Shown here: positions 12,128 to 24,109 of the stretch, one piece after another
Numbering within the stretch: the stretch's first letter is position 1
Layout: every line of letters begins with the position of its first letter
Origin: Ramazzottius varieornatus
Taxonomy: Eukaryota; Tardigrada; Eutardigrada; Parachela; Ramazzottiidae
Direction: 5' to 3'
Length of the DNA stretch: 64,000 nucleotides
NCBI GenBank assembly: GCA_001949185.1
Contig: BDGG01000010.1
Location: 332,771 to 396,770, forward strand
Notes under the pieces: generated by a model
Database searches by the model: none
The model's input: only the letters and a program-made list of their open reading frames with translations
What the model was told of the DNA's origin: nothing
Position numbers and translations under genes: made by a program

Positions 12128-13592
12128 ATGGAACCACGAGAACGTCGTTCGAGCGCGGCGCTGCTTCGTCCAGCCACGGCAACCCCATCCTCTCCGACTG
12201 GCGCGCCCGTCTACGTGCACATCTATGATCTCTTCTGGACAAATAACTACACGTACAACCTTGGAGTAGGCTTCTACCATTCCGGAGTAGAGGTTTACGG
12301 CCGGGAATTTGGCTTCGGCGGACATCCATTTGCATTCAGTGGTCTCTTCGAAAAAGTCCCCAAAGACGTTGACGAACTAGGTACTAAAATATTGTTCATA
12401 TTTACAGTACACGCGGCTGCCTAATTATTGGTCTGGACAAAATTTCTGGCCACTGATTTCCGAATTAGCAACTCCGCCAGCTGTATTCGCTTGCGGCTGA
12501 AACTGAACTGGTTTCACCACACATTATCGCTTTACCTACACGAACAACCAAACGTTTGCAGAGATCTTCTCAATCATCGTAGATCTGGTTTCCTTCTATA
12601 TGCTTGGTTTTTTTGCTAGGAAAATGCAGCTCTGATGGTAAATCAACGTTAAAACTTGACTTTTCTCGCCGGAAATGCCTTTACTTAGGCAATCCACCAC
12701 CTTATGAAGGCAACCGCAGGACTGCCTTCTTCAGGCTATCCTACGTATACTTCCGCTGTCTCTTGCTCTTAAGACCTTCCGGCATATTCCAGGCTAACCT
12801 CCCTCAAGACGGGAAAAGAAGTACGAAATAAGAAACGAAATCTGAAATGACACTGTATTCCACATATTTCACTGCGAAATTTTACTTTTGACGTCACAGG
12901 GCTAGTTTCTGCTACGACATAACAATCTCTGCGTCAAACTGCCGCCAGCCCGTCCGGCCAGAAATTTTGTCCAGCCCACTAATTAGGCCAGCCGCGTGTA
13001 TTCAAATTTACAGTATGCAAAAGAAGGCGGAGTGTGTTCTGCGCAGCCTGCTTTGTTCATAGTAGTACCGCCTCTTCTACGTGCGCGTTGAGGTTAGTAG
13101 ACCAGTCAAAATATTCGGTTTGATCTTCATTGCTTTACCGTAGGTCCCAACTTCCGCTACAAGGAAACCGTTCTCCTCGGTCACACCGACTTCTCCTCTT
13201 CCGACATCGACGAGATGATGTCCGCCCTAGCGCAAGAATGGCACGGGAATACTTATCACCTCGTCACGCGGAACTGTAACCACTTCACACAGCATCTCTG
13301 CCCACTGCTGTGCGGTCAAGAAGCTCCCGGGTGGATCAACCGTCTAGCCAACGCCTCTTCCAGACTACCCTCCTTCGTCACACGATGTCTGCCCCGAGAG
13401 TGGCTGATCCCTGTCGCGGTTGACCTGACCATCGAAGACATGCTGGGCCACAATGTCCCTGTAGAGCAGCTCAAGAATATCACCTTCTGCAACAAGATTC
13501 CTCCTCAACTGTGTTCGCACGCGAGTACCCCAACCTCACCTTCAGCTCATTCTCACTGGCAGAATAATTTCAACAGTAGATCCAGCTCATGA
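12128..13592 (+). CDS. DESI2: DESI2-like PPPDE-family desumoylating isopeptidase/deubiquitinase
   Basis: Two exons, 12128-12380 and 13144-13592, join in phase 1 (GGT glycine across the junction) to give 233 aa. The PPPDE papain-fold cysteine protease domain covers about residues 22-180. It starts VYVHIYDLFW, carries the putative catalytic His in GFYHSGVEVYGREFGFGGH and the catalytic Cys in the family motif RNCNHFT. The following segment, WINRLANASSRLPSF...LPREWLIPVA, matches the DESI2 rather than the DESI1 branch. DESI2 proteins remove SUMO or ubiquitin in the cytosol. The ATG at 12128 was chosen because an in-frame upstream ATG at 12005 lies before an acceptor ending at 12082. The C-terminus is Ser/Thr/His-rich and divergent. 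The intron carries a foldback element. Confidence 0.93.
12408..13000. mobile_element. Foldback (MITE-like) element in DESI2 intron
   Basis: Inverted repeats of about 45 bp bound the element. The left arm at 12408-12452 starts tacacgcggctgcctaatta. The right arm at 12956-13000 is its reverse complement with a few changes (tacacgcggctggcctaatt when read inverted). Short, similar AT-rich flanks (ttcatatttacagta on the left, ttcaaatttacagta on the right) may be an old target duplication. There is no coding capacity inside, so it would be non-autonomous. Its arms share CTAATTATTGG and CTGGCCAC with the element at 38263-38452. Confidence 0.6.
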
Positions 13593-15234
13593 AGGTGGCA
13601 ATTTTGACACTTTTTTAACCTGGAAGATTACGGTGTAATTCACGCTCAAGCGAGTCAGGTCTCGTGAACAACATCTTCTCATCCCTTCGAATCTTCGTCG
13701 TTTCCCTGCTTTCCTATTCTCCTGATGTGTCTTCGGTGCAGACTACGTTGTGTTTTTTATCTTGCCAATCGCAAAACTTTGCTGCTAAGAATTTTTTTTA
13801 AAGTAGAGCATGCTGCTTTTCCGGTAGTAAGGTCCTTCAGTGTGAAATCTGACAGCTTGCCGCACTGTACCCAGTGACACAAGATTATAGAATTAATGCG
13901 CTCCATGTGCGAGCTTTTCCCTAAGGGGATTGGGCTAAGCCAGAGCGTCCTTCCAGGGTCGCACGCATCACAGTGACAAGGACGTCGCCCGACAAGCCGG
14001 GATCGATTGGAGGGAAGTGAAGCAACGGAGCGGGTAAACTTGTTCGAGTATCTTCCATGATGCTCTCTTACGCAACCACCCTATTACACCCTGTTAGTGT
14101 AAATGCTTGTGCATCCGGCCGAAAGAATTGTAACTGTATACGAACCCACTAGAATGCTTAAGTTTTTTTATTTTATTGCCACAGGAAGAAGTGTTGGTAC
14201 AGACGGAGATTTCTCGGAGGCTGAGAACGAAGCAAGGGTGCAAATTCTGCACTCAACTAAAACTATTCTTCATCCAGCGGGCTTGCCAACTACCGTAGTT
14301 CCTCGGATGTGTACGAATACTGGAAATGCCGTTGGGTATGGGACTTATAGTTGCAGCCATCAATGTAGTACAGTAATTGGCTCTTAGGGTAGGACGCTGG
14401 ACGCCGAGACCGAGTTGTACGGCGAGGTGCCGGTGGGTACGCAACTGAAGTTGCGGGTTCGAGAACCCGCCTAGAACGAACGACTGCGATACCACGAACG
14501 GGCCAGGAGACGCAAGGCAGTTCGCGTCATATCCTCTTGGAAAGACGCACAAGCCGAGCATAAAAACTATCAGCGCGGCATTGTCCCATCGACTGTTGAT
14601 ACCAGAATATTTGGTACCAGAAAAAAATCTGGGAGTTGCAGAGCTATTCCGAGCTACCTCCAGCCACTTCCGGGAGTGTATGATGGTCAGTAATTACTAT
14701 TGCAACGCAAGCCTGTTTGACCTATGTTTTGTCACTGATGCCGCAGTGATGTGACAGCTCATCATAGAACGAGATACATGTATAACTAGCTAGTGGTTCT
14801 GACCACTGGAAAGGCCGAGCAAAGGAGGCAAACCATTGTAGAGCGAGCACTTTACTTGTAACTCACAGTACGGTTCCCCACTAAAACTTTTAATCGCCCC
14901 GATCAAGTGGCGTGTCTTTTTTCAGTACTGTGTTTGGGATATCTGAAAGCTTGAAGAATCTGATCGTCCATTGAGATCTCGACAGACTTAAAAGAGCCTC
15001 GCTTCGCTCGGCCTGGGCACATTGGCTGTACGGAAAAGTCCGATATGGGTGTTGGATTTTGGAACTGAAATAAAAATTGAAAGAGGAAACGGCTCGAGAC
15101 AACTCTATCTGTTCCGTTAGACACGATCTACGGTCAACAAAATATTCTGCTTGAAGATTCCAGACACGTTGCATTTGGATAATGTTACACGGTTGTGCAG
15201 CGGCATGGCCGAATCCATGTCGCTTCTTGGGCGT
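13593..15234. other. Intergenic; possible second exon of the downstream peptide gene
   Basis: No firm gene. On the minus strand a strong acceptor (atttttatttcag near 15063-15075) is followed by open sequence down to about 14890 in two different frames. It could be the last exon of the small secreted peptide gene if the donor-like CCG|GTAAAC at its 3' end (about 15237) is used. A B-box-like ggttcgagaaccc at about 14456 does not belong to a foldable tRNA. Confidence 0.3.
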
Positions 15235-15489
15235 TTACCGGAGTCTTTGTTTTGACTCGTGAGTGGCCTGGCGCTTTCTCCGTTTGCCGAAGAGTCCGAA
15301 GCGTCCGAAAGGAATACCGAACGGACCGAAAGGACCGAAGGGTAAAGGCAGCGGTAATCCAATGGGAATCGGTAATCCGATGGGAAGAGGCCCAAATCCG
15401 CCGAAGAACTGTGCTCTGCAATCTTCCGGTATCAGGGACAAGCTCAGGGTCAACACTACGAGCAGTATTACCCGGGATCTGCCCTCCAT
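15235..15489 (-). CDS. Small secreted Gly/Pro/Leu-rich peptide precursor (neuropeptide-like)
   Basis: An 84-residue protein. Residues 1-26 form a classical signal peptide: MEGRSR, then a hydrophobic core (VILLVVLTLSLSL) and a small-residue cleavage site near DCRA/QFF. The mature part is a low-complexity run of G, P, L, I and F (GLPIPIGLPLPLPFGPFGPF) ending IPFGRFGLFG-KRRKRQ. A glycine directly before a polybasic site is the normal signal for prohormone convertase cleavage and C-terminal amidation, so an ...GLF-amide product can be predicted. The remainder is a short basic tail ending in TAA. The exon also ends in a donor-like CCG|GTAAAC, so a longer form with an exon near 14.9-15.06 kb is possible. 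I know no named family. Alternatives are a cuticle or antimicrobial Gly-rich peptide. The open frame is clear; its role is inferred. Confidence 0.65.
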   Translation of the reverse strand: MEGRSRVILLVVLTLSLSLIPEDCRAQFFGGFGPLPIGLPIPIGLPLPLPFGPFGPFGIPFGRFGLFGKRRKRQATHESKQRLR

Positions 15490-16225
15490 TTTTGATACAC
15501 TGTACGGTTGTGCAAAGGATAAATAGAGGAATTAACCGTCGGAGCTGTTTGTTTCCTGGTCAAACCTCGAACCAGCTGCGCTACTATAGTGGATGTCAAA
15601 AAAACTGAGATATTGCTTTCTCAAGCTTGGCTGATTAGCACCCAAAGATCCATCTAAGCGATGCCTTATATCTTTGTTGTGGTCAACTTGTGTAACAACG
15701 GCTCACTTTGGCTTATTGGTTAATCTCTTCCGGTCGAGAAGTCGGTGGTTATGTGGATCATAATGAGGCTGTAAAATCCCCGTACAAGCAAAGAGCACTC
15801 CATTACATGCTGTACTTGTTCGAGAGCAACGCTTGTAGTCCTTTAGTTATATGACGCTTGGTCAACGAGAGCCATTTTGTTTCGGACTTGTGTGATGGAC
15901 ACAGGCGAGGGCATGAGAGCTCGTCTATTTTTCACTATTGACTTCCGGTGGACGAACAGATAGATTTTGCTGCTTATTTGGCATTACGTTTACTCTGCCA
16001 AATACATCCATTGAGGAGACACGAAAGAAATCGCACAATAATACAGTGAAGATTCACAGGTGCGTGCATGATGTCATTGAGAGAGGCATTAGCATTTCTT
16101 AAGAATGTTTAATCTGTACAAAAAGCGACCAAATTGATGCCGGTGACACCGTCAATCAAGCTTGCATTGTCTAGCCTCACAACGTCAACAAGAGGTCTGA
16201 TTTATGGGTAGTCTACTTTGATAGC
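15490..16225. other. Intergenic, no gene seen
   Basis: Between the minus-strand peptide gene and the 3' end of the SH3-SH2 adaptor. No supported exon. It should hold the peptide gene promoter and the adaptor's 3' untranslated region. Confidence 0.4.
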
Positions 16226-19200
16226 CTACATAAAGCGGAGAAGAAATGGCTCTTTCAGCACGGCGTACGTGTGCGCCAAGATGGTGTGCTGCTCAAAGTG
16301 CTGGACAATGGCCGCAATGGAGTCGAAATGGAAGCTCAGATTGCCGATAACGTAGCTCGAGGAACCTTTCTCTTTCAGATCCTCCACTTGACGGACGGCG
16401 AAGTGGTGGATACTGCTGTCGTGCCGCATGCTCAGTGTCAGCTCTCCTTCCTGCAGAAAACAACAGAACTAAATACCTATGTACAGCAGTAACCGTGAAT
16501 ACAGTCTTTGAATAGCTTTGGACACAAATCTTACTCTGACAGAGCTTTGCCTGAGCAAGTAGTCGCCATCTCGTCCAAAGGCCAACAAGAGGAACTGGCA
16601 ATCCACTCTGTTGAGCTCTCCGTAATAATACGGACAACCATGAAGTAGGTAACTTTGTTTGCCGTTTGGCTGTAATTTGTTGGGAAGCAGTGGTCGCCAG
16701 TAGGTGGTCGGTGTCCATCCTTGTCCATTGTGGAGCGCCACGTAAGACCAGCCGTTGCTGTGACGTCGCAGCAGTACACCCGCTTGGCCTTTGCGGAAAG
16801 ACACCGTCCCGGGCATTAAACTGGACAGTGTGTAGCAGGCCATCACAAGCTGTCCCTCCTGCATCGTCGGACCATCGTTTTGCCCCTTGGTTGTGTTTTG
16901 CCCAGCGGCCACTTTCTTCACCAGGTTATCCCTTTTGGGTAACCCGTGATGATCACTCTTTGGGAGATATCCTCCGTCTTTCGGGGATACCAAACAGGAC
17001 TGACTGCGGGTAATCTGATTCGGCCCGTTCATGGCTGCTTTCTTCCTTCTGTCTTCTGTCCCCGAGCTCTTGATGAAGGCGTTGCTTTCCTTTCCCCTGG
17101 CTTCTTCAGCCTTCTCTTTAGAGAAGGAAACTTGTGAATCCGGACCGACGCACTGGATATGTCCGTAGTCATCGTTGTTTTCCCTTGGCTGGACTTGCCG
17201 TACATCGGTTTCATCCAGCTCTCTCGTCATCTGTCTCTGAGGCAAATTCTGGATGGGTGTATGTGACTGCGTTTGACACTGCTGTGACAAACGGTGCTGA
17301 AGTAAGCTCTCCAGCATTGCGGCTCGGTGTTTGAAGGCCGAAGAAGCCGTTGAATTGACAGTTCTCGAACAACTCCTGTTCTCCTCGTATTCCCCCACCC
17401 GATCAAGGAAGCCTTCGTCGGATGACGAGACGTTACTCTGGACTTTGGTCGAGGCTGCTTTGGGAGCTGGTTGGTTGGGCTTGGTGGGGGAAGGTGGTTC
17501 GCCGTCGGAAGACGAATCTTGTCGTTGAGGCGAGTAGCCGCTGGTGCCCAGTCCTTCGTCGACATCCTCCTCGTCTTCGGCGAGAGGTGGCATGTGATTT
17601 TCGGGCCACGAGCTGTATGTACCGTACGTGACAGCTGGCGGAGCGGTGCCGGTCCTCCGCTGGTGGCTGAGTGTAGAGGCGTCAGGCAAGACGACTGGAC
17701 TTTGACATCCGCTGTTATAACCTTCCTCCCTGAAAGCGAAAAGTCTAGATGGTGCTTCATCGCTACTTGTAAGGATCAATTTTCTCCACAGAAAGTTGAA
17801 ACTCAAGGGCTGCAGTGCAGTGGGCTATTTAAGACACATGCATCCGAAGAAAGAGGCTTTTGCTGCGAGTATCTATGACCGAAAGATCGTGGCGCTTGAT
17901 GAGCCCTGATATTTCGTCCGAAAGACCGATTGTATATGGCCGATATTCTCAAAGAAAGCCCTACTCACGGATCTATGTCGGGCCAGCCATTGAGGTAGGA
18001 AAATAACGAATCGATATCCCGATGAATCCGGCTGGTTTCCCATTCCGCACCAGCAGGTCCTCCGCACCGACTGTTCTTTCCGTTATCCTCCTCGGTGATA
18101 TCATGCATCCTTCTTTGGCCTGTCAATTTCAAGTTGCAAGTTCGAATTTCCAGATCGGCAAATGAACAGTAGAAACGAGTGCTAGGTTTGTGAATCGGTC
18201 ATACAAAGCGGCGTGGTGAAAGTTACCGCGAAGATTGTTTTACAATAGCAGTTGATCCACTACATGAGCTTCTGGCTGTGCGAGATAAACTGCCAAATAT
18301 GGCTTCTCACAAGATTCATACCGTGTGAGCAACCAAGTATCAACAGACTTTATCGCATTATCTAGATATACGAACGTCTAATGCCATCAATTCCACCGTC
18401 GCCGTCAAGTACCCTCGGCGGGCCGATGAAATAAAGATGGCGTCCGACATAAATGCGCGTTTTGTGGGGCTTATTCTTACCAAATTAATCGTATTGATCT
18501 GAGAACTTTCGCGAGTCATAATTATTGTGACTATGTAGCTGACTGTCGCGTAGCCCAATTGCAGTACTTCGCCAATTATTATTGACAGAACCAAGATAAG
18601 GACGTGACTGTTTCGAACATGAACCCTCAAAAGCATACGAATTTGACTATTCGAAGATTTCCAGTCATGGGGGTTACATGTCTTGTTTCAGGCATCGTTA
18701 ATCACATTTCTTTTGATGGCTATTAATTAACATATGAAGATAAAATACGTTCATGCACATTACAATACATGATCGTGGTACAAAAGAAACAGCTTGGTAT
18801 CATTAGAGAGTCAACGAAGTGTTTGCAGTTCAAGTACGCGCGAAGTGCGAACAAAAACAAATTGTAGGTTCTCCTTGCACCGAACGAATAATCATAGAGT
18901 ATTATTTGTTAATATGAAGTTTAGTTGAATGTTCGGCGTTAACCTGACGCCGAGTATTATGATTAATGAGTATAGAGTATTCTAGTGGAGCAACGAGAGC
19001 AAATCTCTTCGCAGCCAGGCATGGATTGATGGGCATGCACAGCGAATGAGCGGTAGTGATACGGTAACAAAAGAAAACTTGACGTGGTGTTCCAACTTAT
19101 TCAAAGCATTGAATATTTTGTGTTGCTGGAAGCACAAGTGTGGAAATGCGGCCGGAACCTGACATTTCAGAAGAAATGGACTTTGCTGTTTCAAAGATGG

Positions 19201-20899
19201 CCCACGCCGATATTTTTTTAAATAAAATATCCTTGTTAGCATACCGGCAAGACTTCCTGTTATATGTACAACCGCGTGACAAGTCTGGTGGAGCACGCTA
19301 TACTGGTACCGACCATATACATGCACTCGCGGCGGGCACGGCGGCGTTTTGAATTATTAAAAGTGGCTATACGCTATAGCACGCGGCCAAAAAATGACAA
19401 CGATGCGACGCATACTGCACTTCCTAATAATCCAGTCTCCCACTGCATACGTACAACATAGCATCGTACGTAATCTGGATATCGGACGACCGAAAAACCC
19501 GAAAACAAAGTTCTCTACACTAGTAAGACGGGTTTTACCTTCGTCGGAAGGCTGCAGATCCAATCCACTCCGGCATCGCGCGGTGTCCAGATCGTCCAAA
19601 GCATCCGATGATCCATAGGAACTTTGGCCAGAGCTACTACAGTGACCGTTTAGCCTGTAATTAGAATTAATTACAGTGGTAAGGTTGTTCCTGTGTCATG
19701 GCTGTGATCGTTCCGACACAAGAAGTAATCGTAGAAAACCGGCGATCAACCAGTGACCATTGCAGTGTAGCGCGTGTGTGTGCGAGGAATAGTCCTCCTC
19801 ACGACAGGCCGTAAAACTCCGTTGATTGTGTTGATCTTGAAAGTGGATTACCAAGTTCCGTTTTCAAGATAAGCAGCCCTCGAGTAGCTTATCTTGAAAG
19901 CAAAAACGGATTGTTATCTGCACGCTTGATTCAAAATTTCAAATTTTCATTTCTCAGCTGATCCCTGTCTGCTCAGTGCTTCACGTTGCGAGATACCGTT
20001 TCACGTATGGGCTTCTTGATTGTCGGGGATATCGACAGACAGAGACTAGCCAGAGAGAAAACCATGAATTTCAGCCTACGTAGTCAGGACGCAAAGTTTG
20101 TCTACAAACCTACCCCGTAAAACTCGCGCATTTCCGCTCCCGTTTCCGAGACTTTCGAAAAACGCAATTTTTCTTCACTCACGACTAATTTCCGTTGATT
20201 AAGCAAACTCAAATTTTAAAACAACCGCTTGCGACATAAACAGCTCGTCGTGAGGAGGACTAATATCTATGTTGTTGGTATCGAAAATGGAGTTCATTGG
20301 TGTATTATTGATAGCTAGATTTCCAGAAAATAAATGTCACAGCCCGTTGTGCCCGGTCCGTACCTTGCTTGTTGCTGATAAGCAGCCGGAAGATTTTTCC
20401 GTGGAGGTTTCTGCGGTGACTTGATCTTGAGGGATTTCACTTCATCCAAGTCGAAATCGACCCTCTTACGAACCGACGATGAGTATAAACTCTGCTGGCT
20501 ACTGGACTGACTTGTTCGACCAGGTAGCCGCAATGTTGAGCCTGTAGGCGAGAACACCGGCTGCACTTGAGGGCTCGTTGAGGAAGTTTGTGAAGGTGCT
20601 AGCTTGCGTCGTAAACTAGTCAGTCTGTCAACACGATCTACATCCCCATAGACCAGTAGAGAGGGCGCACTTCCCGAAAAGGTCGAATCGAAACTGTGCC
20701 GCGGTCTGTTTTGCGGATCCCATTCCCCCTGAAGCTCCCGAACATTCAACCTACAGCAAAACCGCACCCGTAACTTCCGCACCGGAACCGTTCAACATAC
20801 CTCCAAGTGAGTGAATTCCAGAATAATTAAACACACTCACAGGTCGGGTAACGGTCCGTGGTTGGATTTTGAAACTCGACTCAATGGCTGGTTGCCCAT
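16226..20899 (-). CDS. N-myristoylated SH3-SH2 adaptor protein
   Basis: Six minus-strand exons join in phase: 20841-20899, 20364-20750, 19539-19654, 17969-18119, 16535-17729, 16226-16450, giving 710 aa. All splice sites are GT-AG. The N-terminus is MGNQPLSRV, a good myristoylation and basic membrane signal. A long Ser/Pro-rich linker (PQKPPRKNLP, SPQRQDSSSDGEPPSPTK) follows. An SH3 domain lies at about residues 535-590 (LVMACYTLSS...SFRKGQAGVLLRR...GWSYVALHNGQGW). The SH2 domain runs from about 603 to the end: YYYGELNR, then GDYLLRQSS, which holds the phosphotyrosine-binding Arg in the FLVR position, then LSMRHDSSIHHFAV and FHFDSIAAIVQHF. The domain order and myristate recall Src-like adaptors (SLAP), while the SH2 tail resembles NCK/SHB, and the protein is much longer than SLAP. 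I cannot assign an orthologue. It should recruit partners to phosphotyrosine sites at the membrane. An ATG at 17806 lies in an intron and is not the start. Confidence 0.85.
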
Positions 20900-22610
20900 T
20901 TCACCGCCCAGAACCTCAGTATTCAAACTTCATTATGAGGTATTCATGGATGTGTCATGGCATAGCTGTGACACTCGTTGACATTCTGGGATGTCCATGT
21001 CAGAAATGCCCAAACGTCGGCAAAATGACTGTTTGATCGAGGTGATGAACTGTATCTATCCGGAAATTATTCGCTCGACTGAGCAAAACAACTAGAACAC
21101 AGATTGACCACAAAGATGTCTTCCAGTACCAATTCAATATCAAATCTAAATGCCATTCTTTCGAGACAGACAGATAATGGCTTCAGAGAGGCGTCAGTTC
21201 GTGAGGGAAATATGATGTAAGTGGGGTAATTAATTATGCGGCAGCCACTGTGCAACGATCAGCCGACAAAGAGCGGCCATACAGCCAGACTTGTACCACA
21301 AGATCTCCGTGGATTCTCGACTAACACACGACCAGCGGTACTGTCCCATCAAACAAAGACTAGGATAAATGGCGGTATTGTGGTACCATGTTGATGCGTG
21401 AAGTTGAATCCAAACGTCGGCGGTCAAAAATAGACAATGGGCATTGTGACTTACAAATAGGCTATAAATGCTTGATGGTATAGGTAAGACACTCGGCAGA
21501 TTTGATATTAAGGTTGTTTGGCCGACCAGCTACTTATTTTGATACTTGACAGTTGACCGTCTTATCGTGCTCGGCTTAGCCAATAGCTTACGCATCGTGA
21601 TGAGGCTGTGCGTCACTATGCGTTCGCTCTACCGAACTACCGGCGATGGTAATGATCGCCGGTAGCATAAATTGCATATTTTTGCACGAAACTGCCTCTT
21701 CCGAGATCCGAGGAACAAACTGGAGTTATCATATCTAGAGATCACATCTGGTTATTTGAAAGTTTTGGAGACATATACTGCGCCACCTGAGTGAACCCGC
21801 GCACCCAACGCCGTTACAGAGACTCACTCTTCCTTTGGACAATTATCGGAGCTCTGTTGCATATGTTTGGTGCGTTTTGTATTATCCCGTAGAGTTCACT
21901 AGCTTAGGCAGTGGATTTGGAATGGCGGGCGATGCGTTTTCGATTTTTTAATGGAATTATTTTCTTGAATTAAACCAACAAGGAAGTGCTTGCCGTAGCG
22001 CAGTCACCAGTTGTTCAGTGGAGAGGAAAAACGGAGAGTTTGCGTTGACACAAATCCATAGTGATGATTATACGGTAGGCTGCGGACTTGCTCGTCCATT
22101 CTACCTCACAAGTCTCTCAACGAACTGGCGGACCAAGAAGAAATGCCATCAAATATTGTCATGCTCTGATGACTATGACACCTCATTTGACTGGCAAATA
22201 CTGTACGATCTGTACAAAAGCGGAATCTTTGTCGGAGATACTTTCGGAGCCGGGGTTCAGAAATTCGTTTCGAAAATAGTTTTATCTGTCGGAGATAAAG
22301 AAGCTGCGGAAGCACACTGTTTATTGTCATACAACTACAGTCGAAGTGGTTAAAAACGAATAATACCTAGAAGTAAAACAAGCCAGGTTTAGAGGGTTCA
22401 GAACATGCACAACCGGGCGACAATCCTACTGACGAGTAAAAACCAAGAATCCATCGTTATGCTACAGAGTACGTACTAAGTTAGGTAAAAAATGAAAAGA
22501 CGAAACGGGGTTCGCAATGAATTTCACAACATGCACTGGGAGTGGGTTAAAAAAGGCATAGAAAGCAAGACGACGAATCAAAGCATAAAAAGGGTCCTGA
22601 AGCGAAGGCC
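20900..22610. other. Intergenic, no gene seen
   Basis: 5' flank of the adaptor gene and 3' flank of NACA. Frames at 21067-21427 (-) and 22018-22353 (+) are open but show no domain or splice context that I can support. A small perfect hairpin with 11-bp arms (ctaccggcgat/atcgccggtag) occurs at about 21637-21665. Confidence 0.4.
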
Positions 22611-23823
22611 TCACATCGTCAGCTCCATAATCGCTGGAAACAGAAATAATCTAGATCAAACCGTCTTGATAATACCAACAGATTCTCGAACTTACCATTG
22701 ACGATATCGCCATCGTTGCGTTTGAGGGCTTTCACAGCTTTTGTCCGTTTGACACCGGCTTGCGTCATGACCAGTTGGATATCGTTGACGTCAATACCGC
22801 TTTCGTCCATCTCGGGACCTTCTTCCGTGTCAGACTCTTCGATCTTGGTCATGGAAGACCCCGATGCTTCTTTTCCGTGCTGATGTCCGGTGTGGTCACC
22901 GCCGCCCAATCCAAGGTGAGCCAAGCTCCTCTTGTCATCCCCTCCCAGGAAGTCAGGGTTCTTAAGCCGTTCCAGGGACTGTAGCTGCGCTTGGTGACTA
23001 AGGTCTTCGATCTTGGCTTCACCGAAGACTATGTAGTGATCCGAGCCAGGATGACGGTACACCTACGATATCAAAATCTCAAACTGCGCGGAAGAACCGA
23101 GATAACTCATCAAAAACGTCTACTTAACTGATACTCACATCAGGGTTCTGAATAACGAACAGGATGTTCTTCGACTTCCGAATAGTCACTCTCGTAATTC
23201 CCGGGACTGGCTTTAATCCGAGCTGCAAACGAAAGTGAGAACAACTTCCAGGCGTGCAAAAGAGTGGGAGAGAGGCGAAGAGACCGCAGGCGAAAGTAAG
23301 CAGTGAAAGTTTGGTCAATCAACAATCAAGACAAGCAGCCTTTAAAATTTCAATCAGCTGCTTCGGACTGTGTAAACCAAACATACTGACGCACGACGTC
23401 ACCACGCGCGTGTAACAGGACTCTTCAGCATCGCCAACGTAGGTAAAACTCTCGACGTCATATAACGCAGTATATATTTCGACAACACTGTTTTGAATCG
23501 GTCTATCTCACCTTCATCAAAGTCTTCCATGCTTTCTTCTCGCCGCGACTCTGCTTGCCAGCCAGATGAACATTATCACCGGTCAGATTAGCTTCGCCTG
23601 ATGCTCTTGTACCGCCGGCAGCCTTTGCGGCATCGTTCTCTTCCAGAGCGGGTACATCGTCGTCACTGGACTCCTCCAGTGCCGAGCTTTCGTCCTCGCC
23701 GTTTCCACCCGCCTCTTCCGTCTCTTTGCCGCTGGACTGCACCTCTTCTTTCGCAGCCTGTTGGTTACCTTTCTTACCTTTCTTCCCAGAAGCACTGGGC
23801 TTGGATTCCGCAGACGCAACCAT
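22611..23823 (-). CDS. NACA: Nascent polypeptide-associated complex subunit alpha
   Basis: Alpha subunit of the ribosome-bound NAC dimer that shields emerging chains and restrains SRP targeting. Four exons: 23512-23823, 23139-23222, 22696-23062, 22611-22633, giving 261 aa. The NAC domain begins [19 protein letters not shown] and contains the near-invariant [15 protein letters not shown] and [13 protein letters not shown]. The C-terminal UBA-like domain starts [17 protein letters not shown] and ends in the family terminus IVNAIMELTM, with the last eight codons or so on a 23-bp exon. The first roughly 95 residues are an acidic, low-complexity arm, as in other animal NACA. The protein is somewhat longer than the vertebrate form (215 aa) because of that arm and a Gly/His-containing insert ([14 protein letters not shown]) between the two domains. 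All landmarks are intact. Confidence 0.97.
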
Positions 23824-24109
23824 TCTTCGGGTGAGTCGAAGCGCCGATATTGGGCTAACTGGGGAAACCGATGCAGCTCTCTCGCAGAACGCAATCTTAT
23901 TCTTGCAAATGATCCTACCTTCGATATTGCTCTCAACAAACCGACGATTGTGGTGCCGGATATCAAGGCTGGAAAGTGCAAAAATCGGAAAACTAAGTTA
24001 GTCGAGCAAAAAAGTCTCGAGCAGGATCAAACGGTATGACGTCGCTTATGCGTCACCGCGCTGACCGAGGGGTAAACGCGCCAAAGAACCATTCACAGTT
24101 GCCTGATCT
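23824..24109. other. NACA 5' flank
   Basis: Short upstream region between NACA and the LINE remnant. No coding exon is supported. Confidence 0.3.

Noticed and set aside
14440-14490. Possible tRNA, from a B-box-like ggttcgagaaccc
   Set aside because: No matching A box, anticodon stem or acceptor stem can be folded around it.
17730-17806. ATG at 17806 as start of the SH3-SH2 protein
   Set aside because: The segment lies between a consensus acceptor at 17729/17730 and a donor at 17969/17968; upstream exons join in phase across it.
18358-18636. 92-codon hydrophobic minus-strand frame
   Set aside because: It lies inside a large adaptor intron with no splice connection; AT-rich sequence easily gives hydrophobic frames.
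22018-22353. 111-codon plus-strand frame between adaptor and NACA
   Set aside because: Cys-containing but no recognisable finger spacing in a single frame, and no splice support.
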